Assembly (NCBI RefSeq): GCF_009184635.1
Contig: NZ_WELI01000014.1
Location: 62,001-126,000, forward strand
Origin: Rudanella paleaurantiibacter
GTDB taxonomy: Bacteria > Bacteroidota > Bacteroidia > Cytophagales > Spirosomataceae
Length of the DNA stretch: 64,000 nt
Direction of reading: 5' to 3'
The notes below the pieces were generated by a model. The model did no database searches. It was not told where the DNA came from and saw only the letters and a list, made by a program, of their open reading frames with translations. Both the position numbers and the translations under genes were made by a program. The stretch's first letter is position 1. Each line of letters opens with the position of its first letter. Shown piece after piece: positions 25,073 to 32,655 of the stretch.

Positions 25073-27073
25073 CTACGAGCCTGCCAGCAAATGGCTGAGT
25101 TCCGGGTCCTGCTCAATTCGGTCAAGCTCATCTGCCAGCAATGTATCAATGTCGGTTTTCACCTGTCGATAGTTCTGCTCCAGCAGCGTAGCCAGTGCGT
25201 CGTCGGATAACTGCTCCCGACTCGTCAGTTCTGGTATCGGGCCGAACGTCTGCATGTCCCGTTGCGTCGGTTCATCTACGATTAACTGCCCGTGAAAGAT
25301 TTTCTGACTGATCGTCTCGGCAAAATTATCGGCTACCGCCCCCACAAAAAAGCCCTGCGACAGATTACTTAGTTTAGACTCAGGAATCAGCGAATCAAGT
25401 TGGGTCGAAATGCTCGTCGTCGTGTCCCGGTCGCTAATGGTGTAGGACTGCCGACGCTGCACAATTTTCCCGAACCGGGCCGACAGTGTCTTGGCTGTTT
25501 CCCCCACTACCTGCCCCGAAAACACGTTGCCAACGGTGTTGAAAATCACGGTGGCCTCCTTGTCGCCATAGTCTCGCTTCAACTGGCTGAGGTCCTGCAA
25601 GCCCAAGCAGGTGGACACTTTATTGCTCCGCGCCGTGGCAATGAGGTTGTCAAGCCCCCGGAAATAGATCGTCGGTAGCTCGTCGATGATGATTGACGAT
25701 TTGAGCCGCCCTTTGCGATTGACCAAGCGAACGAGCCGGGCGTTATACAGACCCAGAGCCGCCCCATACACTTCCTGCCGGGTTGGGTTGTTCCCCACGC
25801 ACAGAATCTTAGGGGCCTTCGGGTCGTTGATCTCCAGCGTGAAGTCGTTACCCGTCATCACCCAGTAGAGCGCGGGCGATGCCAGCCGGGCGAGCGGAAT
25901 ACGAGCCGACGCAATCTGCCCCTCCAACTGCTCGAACGCCCGTTTCTTCAACGCACTCGCAAACGGGATGGTGTAGTTCTCGACATCGCGCTCTGACAGC
26001 AGCACCGGGAAAATTTTGTCGTACTCCCGGTTGGCAAACTCAATGACGTGGGGGAACGTACAAAAGCGGCCATTCTGGTACTTTTTCAGAAACCATATGC
26101 AGGCCGTCAGGAAGTTCATCGGCGATTCTACGAAGAAATCACCCTGCCGCTGAATCCACGTTTTGTTCAGATTGAGCAGTATGGTCCGGGCGGCTTCCTG
26201 CGCGTCCACGATGTCGGTCATGCCTTCGGGCGAAAGCGGATTGCAACGATGCGACCGGCGCGGATCGTCAAAGTTGATAACGTAGAATTTGGGACGTACC
26301 TCATAGCTGCGGTGGTGTTTCAGCAGGTAATTGTAGGCAATGGTCGAGAGGTCGGGGAATTTGAAATCGTAGATGTACATGGCGAACCCCTTCTCGATGT
26401 GCTGCCGGATGTAGTTGTTCACCACGGCAAACGACTTCCCGGAGCCGGGCGTACCCAGCACCATCGCGGCCCGGAACGGGTTCACGACATTAACCCAGCC
26501 CCGCCGATTCCGGTTTTTGTAGTAGTACTCCGTGGGAATGTTGATGGAGTACTCATTGCTGACCAGGTCTTCTTCCTGCGGAAATGATTCATTTTCCTCG
26601 TTGAAGAGGTCCTTATCCACCCGGATGTTGATGATGCGGTTAGCATCGCTGCCCGCCCTGATCAGCACCAGAAAGCCCGTGACGGTCGTAAGGGCGTAGC
26701 CGATGGCCCGCGAGTCAGCCGATAGCCAGCCGAGTTTGAATAGCACTGAGTTGCCGAAATACAACAGCAGCCCAACTCCCAGGCCCGTCAATACCCTGCG
26801 CCACGTAATCGTCAGCGTTTTGCGGGGTTTGTTTCCGAAGGTGTACACGGCCAACGGAATCAATGCTACCAGTTTGCTAACCGTTAGGCTATCGAACAGA
26901 TGCAGGTTCTGGTTGAGGTTGATTAGAAACTGATCGAGCACCGGCAGCGTCAGACCCCTGCGGTGCCAGGTATCGTACCCAACGTAATACAAGTGGGCGG
27001 CAATGACGGCAAATGCCAGATAAAGTATCACCGACAGTATGCCTCGATACTCCTTCTCCTGTTCTGAACTCAT
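25073..27073 (-). CDS. type IV secretion coupling protein (VirD4/TraG-type ATPase)
   Basis: This 666-residue protein links the relaxosome to the mating channel. The N-terminus has three to four membrane segments (about 12-32, 68-82, 95-112, 124-140). The Walker A is GTPGSGKS (207-214) and the Walker B lies in SSIIIDELPTIY. Later motifs, LGLQDLSQLKRDYG and TVIFNTVGNVFSGQ, are those of T4CPs of Bacteroidetes mobilisation modules. It is downstream of the relaxase gene, separated by 468 bases that carry iterons and a palindrome. All ATPase motifs are intact. Confidence 0.9.
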   Translation of the reverse strand: MSSEQEKEYRGILSVILYLAFAVIAAHLYYVGYDTWHRRGLTLPVLDQFLINLNQNLHLFDSLTVSKLVALIPLAVYTFGNKPRKTLTITWRRVLTGLGVGLLLYFGNSVLFKLGWLSADSRAIGYALTTVTGFLVLIRAGSDANRIINIRVDKDLFNEENESFPQEEDLVSNEYSINIPTEYYYKNRNRRGWVNVVNPFRAAMVLGTPGSGKSFAVVNNYIRQHIEKGFAMYIYDFKFPDLSTIAYNYLLKHHRSYEVRPKFYVINFDDPRRSHRCNPLSPEGMTDIVDAQEAARTILLNLNKTWIQRQGDFFVESPMNFLTACIWFLKKYQNGRFCTFPHVIEFANREYDKIFPVLLSERDVENYTIPFASALKKRAFEQLEGQIASARIPLARLASPALYWVMTGNDFTLEINDPKAPKILCVGNNPTRQEVYGAALGLYNARLVRLVNRKGRLKSSIIIDELPTIYFRGLDNLIATARSNKVSTCLGLQDLSQLKRDYGDKEATVIFNTVGNVFSGQVVGETAKTLSARFGKIVQRRQSYTISDRDTTTSISTQLDSLIPESKLSNLSQGFFVGAVADNFAETISQKIFHGQLIVDEPTQRDMQTFGPIPELTSREQLSDDALATLLEQNYRQVKTDIDTLLADELDRIEQDPELSHLLAGS

Positions 27074-27121
27074 AGTGAAACCTGCCCCGCTCCTACCCTA
27101 CTTCACGTACCTGGGTCCGTG

Positions 27122-27238
27122 AACTGCGACAAAAACCTCGTGGGCGGCACTCCGTCGGGCCACGTTCGGCTTGTCCGTTGAACTACGACAGATTCCTCGC
27201 GGAGTGCATGGCAATCCAACTACGACAAAATCCTCGCG
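27122..27238 (+). repeat. three dispersed copies of the origin iteron
   Basis: Copies lie at 27122-27142 (two or three mismatches), 27181-27201 and 27218-27238. The last is identical over 21 bases to the reverse complement of 31392-31412 and differs from the 508-528 origin iteron in the penultimate base only. Spacings of 59 and 37 bases are unlike the 21-22 base rhythm of the origin array. Confidence 0.85.
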
Positions 27239-27478
27239 GTCCGACGCTTCGGTCGCTACCTGAATGTTAACCGCCCGGAGGCCCGCTAAATCGTTGTCGT
27301 TTGCTTCACGGCCCCAACTTACTCCACGTAGTCAATGGCCTGATTCTTCTTCCAGCCAGCCGTTTTGAGGGGCTTTGTGGCCGGGTAATCCGGGGCTATT
27401 TTATCGTTAGTAATAGCTGAATTGAACCTGCGATGCGCTGCTTTGGCAGCAAGTTCGACACAAAAGAAATAGGTCAAA

Positions 27479-27497
27479 ATTGATTTATCAAATCAAT
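27479..27497. promoter_or_regulatory. perfect palindrome, candidate operator
   Basis: ATTGATTT-ATC-AAATCAAT forms eight-base arms around three bases. It lies 45 bases beyond the relaxase stop and shares the TTGATTTA half site with 30459-30479 and, in part, with 23579-23597. Confidence 0.4.
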
Positions 27498-27541
27498 CAT
27501 ATAAAATCCTGCCCCTTCCTTTCGCTGATTGCCCCAATACA

Positions 27542-28930
27542 TCATCGAATCCGGTGACTAATGACCGTATCTTCTGTCTTTAGGCCCTCGTTTCTGTTCG
27601 ACAGATTGGGTTGCTGAGGTTGCTCCAATGTTATTGGTTTACCTAATAGCTCACTGGCTCTGATCTGTGGCAACTGGCTCTGTTTGTATTCTTCAAACTG
27701 TCGGACAGTCAGAACAGCCTGTTCGAGCGGTATCCCTTCGCCCCGTAGCCTCTGAACTAACTCAGTAAACGGAAACTCCCCAACAAGCTCACTTTCCGCT
27801 TTGCCTGCCTGTTGTCTGTACTGTTCAAAAAGCCGGGAAATCTGCTGACCCAACTGCTTCCCGGTCTCCGGGCCGATATCTGTACGTACCTTCGCAGTGG
27901 CGTTCCCAAACTTTTTACTGAGCCGGTCATAGCTCCACGCCCCGCCTAATTCGGTCTCGTGCCAGACGTTCCCCCGGCTGTGATCGACGTACAGGTACGT
28001 TCCGTCTGTCTCGACAACCTGTACACCTGCACTACGAACTACGTTGTAGAAGTCGGCTTCGGTTAGTGACTGGTAGCCGGAAAGCTGTCGCCGGAGCGTG
28101 TTCAGCAGTTGTGGTTTCCGGTCAACCTTGCGCTCCTGGCCTTCTTTGAACAGTTCCTGCAATCGGTCAAACGTTGGTTTGCATTCCAGCTTGCTGGCCT
28201 TAATGGCTACAGAAATAGGCTTCGTGCCATCCGTCAGGCGGAACACGACACCCGTAATAGGCCGACCGCTGACCTTGTGATGAACCGTGCGGGCATCAAT
28301 ATGGTACGTGGACAGTAGCCGTTTCAGATCGTCGAAACTGCTGCTACTGTACCGGCTGGTTACACGTTCGAGCGTTGCTTCAATGGCGGCTTTTGTCTCC
28401 CGCTGGCCGAGTCGGCTCCGGGCCTGCCCCTCCCCTACCCCATCTTGTAATGCTGGCTTCTCCCCTTCGGCTTCGATAAGTCCGAACTTTCTTTCGAGTT
28501 GTTGCCGGATGGTGTTCATCCGGTTTCGGATAAACGTGTCCGAAATTTTTTGCCCCTTCCGGTCAACGCACACCGTTACGACGTGGACGTGCGGGTGCGC
28601 TGTATCGTGATGTCGGTAGAGCAGATACGGCTGCTTTCCGTACCCGGCCTCGTCAAGAAACTCTTGTGAAATACGTCGTAACAGGTCATTACCCATCCGC
28701 TCAGTCGGGTGGAATGCCAGCGACAGATGTACGGTCGGTTTCTCGACGCGGGGGTTGCCACTGGCCAGGAACTCCAGCATTTCCCGCTTCGCCAGCCACG
28801 AAGCCAGGGCCGTCTTCGGGTCGGGAAAGTTGCCAGCGGCCAGCCGTTCGGCATCGCCTTCCCGGACCTTCTGCTCATTGTAGAACAGGGCACCCGCTAT
28901 ATTTTTTCCGGTGAGCAGTCGTACAACCAT
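27542..28930 (-). CDS. MOBP-type relaxase
   Basis: This 462-residue relaxase/mobilisation nuclease nicks oriT and pilots the strand. The N-terminal 200 residues carry the family motifs: GKNIAGALFYNEQKV, HLSLAFHP, and the metal-binding histidines in YRHHDTAHPHVHVV (about residues 114-127). A Tyr suited as nucleophile lies near residue 18 (LFYNEQK). The C-terminal half is a helical region with no recognised domain. It overlaps the upstream accessory gene by 34 bases, as usual for mobBA-like pairs in Bacteroidetes. All metal ligands are present. Confidence 0.9.
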   Translation of the reverse strand: MVVRLLTGKNIAGALFYNEQKVREGDAERLAAGNFPDPKTALASWLAKREMLEFLASGNPRVEKPTVHLSLAFHPTERMGNDLLRRISQEFLDEAGYGKQPYLLYRHHDTAHPHVHVVTVCVDRKGQKISDTFIRNRMNTIRQQLERKFGLIEAEGEKPALQDGVGEGQARSRLGQRETKAAIEATLERVTSRYSSSSFDDLKRLLSTYHIDARTVHHKVSGRPITGVVFRLTDGTKPISVAIKASKLECKPTFDRLQELFKEGQERKVDRKPQLLNTLRRQLSGYQSLTEADFYNVVRSAGVQVVETDGTYLYVDHSRGNVWHETELGGAWSYDRLSKKFGNATAKVRTDIGPETGKQLGQQISRLFEQYRQQAGKAESELVGEFPFTELVQRLRGEGIPLEQAVLTVRQFEEYKQSQLPQIRASELLGKPITLEQPQQPNLSNRNEGLKTEDTVISHRIR

Positions 28931-29346
28931 TGTGAAATCTGCTTGATTGTTGCTTCAACACAGTCAAGGTTTTGAGCGAGCCTAAGCTGTAACTGCTCCT
29001 TTTCACTATCAGTTTCTGAACCACCATCAGGATCTGATTCGGGCAATGTAAGACCTTCCTGTTGCCTGATCTTACCCAGAATCTGGCCCAACTGACTGCC
29101 TATCTCGGCAAGTTCAAGCTGAATGGATAGCAATTTAGACCGCTCCTCGTTACCGCTTTTCGGGTCGGACTTTGCCAGTAATTGCTGACGGATGTACTCC
29201 GCGAAACTTATTTTCTGGCCAGTTGTCTGCTGTTTGTAGGCTCGTTGAAGTCCCTCTAGGTCTGTTTTGGTTAGGGTTGTTTTAACTACCTGAGTGAGTT
29301 GCTGTTCCTCACTTTTTTCTTTTCTTCCTCCTTTTCCTGTCGCCAC
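28897..29346 (-). CDS. relaxosome accessory / mobilisation protein
   Basis: This 149-residue protein is basic at the N-terminus (GKGGRKEKSEEQQ), followed by a ribbon-helix-helix-like stretch (VVKTTLTKTDLEGLQ to ISFAEYIRQQLL). A helical C-terminal half resembles MobA/MobC accessory proteins of Bacteroides elements. It probably binds oriT and recruits the relaxase. It is the first gene of the leftward mob operon and overlaps the relaxase start. Confidence 0.75.
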   Translation of the reverse strand: MATGKGGRKEKSEEQQLTQVVKTTLTKTDLEGLQRAYKQQTTGQKISFAEYIRQQLLAKSDPKSGNEERSKLLSIQLELAEIGSQLGQILGKIRQQEGLTLPESDPDGGSETDSEKEQLQLRLAQNLDCVEATIKQISQWLYDCSPEKI

Positions 29347-29813
29347 GTTTTACGCACTTTTTTCCCTTTTTCTGATAAGTATAGCCATTTTTTGGAGAAT
29401 TCCGTACCAGAAAACACATCTTGCTTTTTTCGGGATGGCGTCTGTTAGAGGAGAGTGAGCTATTGCAACAATACTAAAAAGCAGTAATACTAAATTTTAG
29501 TGTTTTATTAAACCTGTCCTTTGGTTGTCTCTCCCTGGTATCAACTGCCGCCCTCCTTCAGTATTTTATAAACACTGCAACACTGTAATCTTACAATACT
29601 GTCATACTAAAATTTAGTCTCAGGCCCTCCACAATCTTTATACTGTTTGCAGTTTTTTAGTATTTTATGATTACTGTAATAATTTTAGTATTTTATAATA
29701 ACTGTCATGCTTTTAAGCAGTAAGTCATACAGTCAGCATAGCAGTCATTATGGTATACAGTATGTATGACTGACAGAAAGTCTTTATGTTTGTCATAAAT
29801 AATACACTACTAT
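29347..29813. promoter_or_regulatory. AT-rich repeat-bearing region upstream of mob and parA (candidate oriT or centromere)
   Basis: This 467-base divergent non-coding region is full of related A/T motifs. Two near-identical palindromes read ACTAAA-N-TTTAGT, at 29489-29501 and 29606-29618. AGTRTTTTAT-type direct repeats recur at about 29500, 29570, 29660 and 29690. An inverted pair AGTCATAC / GTATGACT lies at 29723-29730 and 29764-29771. This density next to parA suggests a partition centromere, and its place beside the mob operon would also suit oriT. Confidence 0.55.
29785..29792 (+). promoter_or_regulatory. -7 box of the parA promoter (TATGTTTG)
   Basis: The sequence matches the Bacteroidetes -7 consensus TAnnTTTG and lies 21 bases before the parA ATG. 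No clear -33 TTTG is present, so the promoter may depend on an activator or be weak. Confidence 0.5.
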
Positions 29814-30497
29814 ATGGCAGTATTCATTTCTATCTGTACGCAGAAGGGGGGCACCGGCAAGACGACCCTGACTATGCACATGGCGACCTACTTCCACGCA
29901 GTGGAGAAAAAGAACGTGATTGTGCTGGATGCCGACTTCCCGCAGCACTCGTTCTTTAACGAGCGGGCGCTTGAAATCACCAAGCTCCGGCAGGATACCG
30001 AACTCCTTGCCGACCTTCAGAAACAGGGCCGCGCCCCCTACGACGTAAGGAAAGTGTCGATGACCGATGCACCGGCTATGCTCGACAGTCTCGCCGATCA
30101 GCCCGATACGCTGGTATTTCTGGATATGCCCGGCACCATCAACATTGCGGGCTACGATCAGGTCGTCAAACGGCTGGACTACGTTATTCTGCCCATGGAA
30201 GCCGACAAGCTCACATTCGCAGCCGGCATGATGACTCTGGACGCTTTCAGTAAAATTGGGCGGACAAAAGGGAAGCCTCTAAAAAGCTATCTGCTTTGGA
30301 ACAAGTACAAGTCGAGCGAGCGGCAGGCTATCTACGAATCCATCGAGAGCATGGCCGCGCAGCGGGGTGACCTGACCATCCTGGAGACCCGGATTAAAGA
30401 TTCGGTGATTTGGAAAAACAACCGGTCAACGTTGTTTCCCCATCCCGAAATTAAAAGATTGATTTACGAGATAAATCAAAAATTTGCTTTGAATTAA
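29814..30497 (+). CDS. parA: ParA-family ATPase (TraA-like)
   Basis: This 227-residue ATPase has the deviant Walker A KGGTGKTT (residues 10-17), the Walker A' VLDADFPQHS and the Walker B TLVFLDMPGTI. The length is that of small, HTH-less ParA proteins (type Ib), which is also how TraA of Bacteroides conjugative transposons looks. It heads the rightward tra operon, followed after 17 bases by the DUF3408 protein, which may be its DNA-binding partner. It may serve in partition, in placing the transfer machinery, or both. The final codons overlap an inverted repeat. Confidence 0.9.
   Translation: MAVFISICTQKGGTGKTTLTMHMATYFHAVEKKNVIVLDADFPQHSFFNERALEITKLRQDTELLADLQKQGRAPYDVRKVSMTDAPAMLDSLADQPDTLVFLDMPGTINIAGYDQVVKRLDYVILPMEADKLTFAAGMMTLDAFSKIGRTKGKPLKSYLLWNKYKSSERQAIYESIESMAAQRGDLTILETRIKDSVIWKNNRSTLFPHPEIKRLIYEINQKFALN
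30459..30479. promoter_or_regulatory. inverted repeat at the end of parA
   Basis: TTGATTTA-CGAGA-TAAATCAA has perfect eight-base arms inside the last parA codons, about 36 bases before the next gene. The half site equals that of the 27479-27497 palindrome, so it may be an operator for the downstream tra genes. Confidence 0.4.
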
Positions 30498-30514
30498 AAT
30501 ACAGACGTACCTTT

Positions 30515-31078
30515 ATGGCAAAAAAATCGAACAAGGGAGCAGCCGACGACATCGCGCTGATGGCAACCTCAGGCATCTCAGGCATTGGCTCTGACCTCGA
30601 CTCGTGGTTGTCGAAACAGGGCATCGGCGAGAGTCCGGCAGTAACTACTCCAGCGGCAATCGAAGTGCCGAAGGGAGCCGAGGAGCAGGAGCCGAAAGCC
30701 GTTCAACCACAGGCTAAGGCCCAGGTCACGCCGGTGGAAGCGGAAAAACAGGAGGAAAACGTCGTAGTTGCTCCCCGACAGGAGGAGAGCGTGAAGCAGG
30801 AGCCTGCTTCGGGAAAGCCAGGGAAGCAGCGGGAACGCTACGAAGCCCAGTTTTTCAAACGGATCGAAGGCTTTAAAAAGCCGACGAACATGATGTATAT
30901 GAGCGAGAAGACGTATCGGTTATTAACGTTTTTGCTCCGTAGTTCGAAAGAGAGCAATACGAAGATAACGATGCCGGAAATCTTAGAAAATATTGTCGCT
31001 CAACACATTAAGGACAATGAAAGTGTACTGAACCAGATGCAGAAAGAGCATCTGGAACGATTATCTAAAGGATTTTAG
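30515..31078 (+). CDS. DUF3408 (TraB-like) DNA-binding protein
   Basis: This 187-residue protein has a Gln/Glu/Ala-rich disordered middle (about 50-105). Its C-terminal domain (about 110-187) fits DUF3408: YEAQFFKRI, then MMYMSEKTYRLLTFLLR and ITMPEILENIVAQHI. DUF3408 folds as a ribbon-helix-helix-like unit and follows ParA in Bacteroides conjugative elements (TraB). It likely binds centromere-like repeats and works with the ParA ATPase. Its stop is five bases before the next start. Confidence 0.75.
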   Translation: MAKKSNKGAADDIALMATSGISGIGSDLDSWLSKQGIGESPAVTTPAAIEVPKGAEEQEPKAVQPQAKAQVTPVEAEKQEENVVVAPRQEESVKQEPASGKPGKQRERYEAQFFKRIEGFKKPTNMMYMSEKTYRLLTFLLRSSKESNTKITMPEILENIVAQHIKDNESVLNQMQKEHLERLSKGF

Positions 31079-31082
31079 CGTA

Positions 31083-31946
31083 ATGCCGGGTCGCGCCGGT
31101 CTTCGCATGTTATTGTGGATATCGGCGGCTGGCCTGGCTGGCGCAGGATGGTTTGGATGGCTGGTTTACCGGGACTACGATTGGACGGCATTCGGCTGGA
31201 ACAGTGTACGTTCCGCATCTAACAGCCGTAGTATGCCTTATACAAAGGCAAATACGGATACATATCAGAAAGACAGTCAGGCAGTTGCAATCGATGAGAA
31301 CGACCTGCTTGGCCAGACCAATACCCGGTGGGATGGGGTACATGATCTCACAAGTTTGTACCCGGCTGGGCAGACTCAGCCGGACGCGGCCCGCGAGGAT
31401 TTTGTCGTAGTTGACCCGTCGATGCCTGTCCAGCCGGAAGCTCAGGGGCTTGATTTTGACATGAATCCCTCCACTGAACCGGACGCGGCTCGACGGAGTG
31501 TCGCCCAACCGGATGCGACCCACGAGGATTTTGTCGTAGTTCAGCCTGCACAGCCCGAAATAGGCGTAAGCCCTTTCTTAGCTACGACAGACGAGGATTT
31601 TGTCGTAGTTCCTGATTCCGATCAGGAAGGCGAATCAGTGGAGTTACCCGAAGTGGACCTCACCGATTACGTCGATAGCTGGACGCCCATTGTTCCCAAG
31701 ATTGCCGCCCTCATCAGTCACGAGTTGTGGCCGCAACTCCGGTCTTATCTCGAATCGCTTCCACAGTTTGGAGATACCAACCTGGAGCGGGTTGTCAATG
31801 CTGTGGCCGAAGATGTCGGTGTCGGCGCGGCAAACCCCGATGGGGTAGGGGAGGGTCATGCGGGAGACCGACACACCGAAGGCTTCGCATTTTATGCCAG
31901 TCTCTTCGACGAAATGGCCCACGAGTCGGAATTAGCTGAGGTCTGA
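31083..31946 (+). CDS. membrane-anchored acidic protein with embedded origin iterons
   Basis: This is a 287-residue protein of unrecognised family in the tra operon. An N-terminal membrane segment (about 9-28, LLWISAAGLAGAGWFGWLVY) precedes a long acidic, Pro-rich, probably extended region. The last third may fold (LPEVDLTDYVDSW to DEMAHESEL). Residues 105-110, 148-153 and 171-176 each read EDFVVV, using the same six codons (GAG GAT TTT GTC GTA GTT). These codons are the reverse complement of the plasmid iteron. The surrounding QPDA(A/T) is also partly repeated. It occupies the traC/traD position of Bacteroides elements, but I see no similarity. Confidence 0.7.
   Translation: MPGRAGLRMLLWISAAGLAGAGWFGWLVYRDYDWTAFGWNSVRSASNSRSMPYTKANTDTYQKDSQAVAIDENDLLGQTNTRWDGVHDLTSLYPAGQTQPDAAREDFVVVDPSMPVQPEAQGLDFDMNPSTEPDAARRSVAQPDATHEDFVVVQPAQPEIGVSPFLATTDEDFVVVPDSDQEGESVELPEVDLTDYVDSWTPIVPKIAALISHELWPQLRSYLESLPQFGDTNLERVVNAVAEDVGVGAANPDGVGEGHAGDRHTEGFAFYASLFDEMAHESELAEV
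31392..31610 (-). repeat. three origin iterons inside a coding sequence
   Basis: Reverse-complement iterons lie at 31392-31412, 31521-31541 and 31590-31610. The first is identical to 27218-27238 over 21 bases, the second is identical to 508-528, and the third differs in one base. All are in the same reading frame. An opposed half site, CTACGACA (31582-31589), makes an inverted pair with the third copy. Confidence 0.9.
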
Positions 31947-32005
31947 AAGTCCGTCTCAATCGTGCAGCAACCAATAATTTCAATACCTAATAGTCAACAA
32001 GTACC

Positions 32006-32308
32006 ATGAAAAAGCCAAACGTGTGGTTGATGGCAGCGATACTGCTGCTGGTTTGTGTGGTGGGCGTTCACGCCGGCCCGATTGATTCGGGGTTAGAAAA
32101 GGCCGCTTCGGAGGTGAAGGGTACGTTCAAGTCCCTCACGAAGCTCATGTTTTACGTCTGCGCGGCCATCGGGGTAGTCAGTGCCATTCAGGTGTTTTCC
32201 AAGATGTCGAGTGGTGACCCGGATACCCGCAAGTCGGCTGGCTCCTGGGTAGGTGCGTTGATTTTTGCGGCTGTCTCGGTGGTGGTGCTCGAAGCGGTTT
32301 TTATGTAA
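32006..32308 (+). CDS. traE: TraE, DUF4134 conjugation membrane protein
   Basis: This 100-residue protein has a signal-like N-terminus (VWLMAAILLLVCVVGVHA) and two membrane segments (about 45-65 and 80-100), with the DUF4134 pattern (SKMSSGDPDTRKSAGSWVGA). It is comparable to VirB2 pilin-type proteins. Its last base is shared with the start of traF. Confidence 0.88.
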   Translation: MKKPNVWLMAAILLLVCVVGVHAGPIDSGLEKAASEVKGTFKSLTKLMFYVCAAIGVVSAIQVFSKMSSGDPDTRKSAGSWVGALIFAAVSVVVLEAVFM

Positions 32309-32640
32309 TGTTCAAGGTCAACAAAGGCATTGACCGGCCACCCGAAGTACTGGGCATCCGGGGAATGGATTTCATCTACTACCTGGCTGGAGCCGCCGTG
32401 GGCCTGCTTTTAGTGACCTGCGTGCTGATGTTCCTGTTCGGCATTCCAGCCAAGATTGCGTTTGGAGGCTACATCCTCGTGCTGCTGGTTCTGTACACCC
32501 TTTTCGCCAGGCTGTCGCAGCAATACGGAGAGCGGGGCATTAATAAACAGCGGGGCCGGAAACAACAGCCGGGCGTGGTGCTGGTACGGGACTCAGCGGT
32601 TTATCGGCAACTCAGGAAGACAACCGCCCGTCGGGCGTAA
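32308..32640 (+). CDS. traF: TraF, DUF4133 VirB3-like protein
   Basis: This 110-residue protein begins FKVNKGIDRPPEVLGIRGMD, the DUF4133 signature, followed by a membrane hairpin (about 22-45 and 48-66) and a basic tail (RGINKQRGRKQ). It is the VirB3-like inner-membrane partner of the TraG ATPase, whose gene follows after 15 bases. Confidence 0.9.
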   Translation: MFKVNKGIDRPPEVLGIRGMDFIYYLAGAAVGLLLVTCVLMFLFGIPAKIAFGGYILVLLVLYTLFARLSQQYGERGINKQRGRKQQPGVVLVRDSAVYRQLRKTTARRA

Positions 32641-32655
32641 CGAAAACTCAACGGT

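Larger units (their letters stand above)
27074..27541. other. non-coding region between relaxase and coupling-protein genes
   Basis: This 468-base stretch without a supported gene holds three dispersed origin-type iterons (27122-27238), a GC-rich block and a perfect palindrome at 27479-27497. A position beside the relaxase gene is common for oriT, but I could not identify a nic site by eye. Confidence 0.5.

Noticed and set aside
31110-31523. Minus-strand open frames across the iteron-bearing gene
   Set aside because: They are explained by the codon pattern of the plus-strand gene and have no start context, although the iterons themselves read on this strand.
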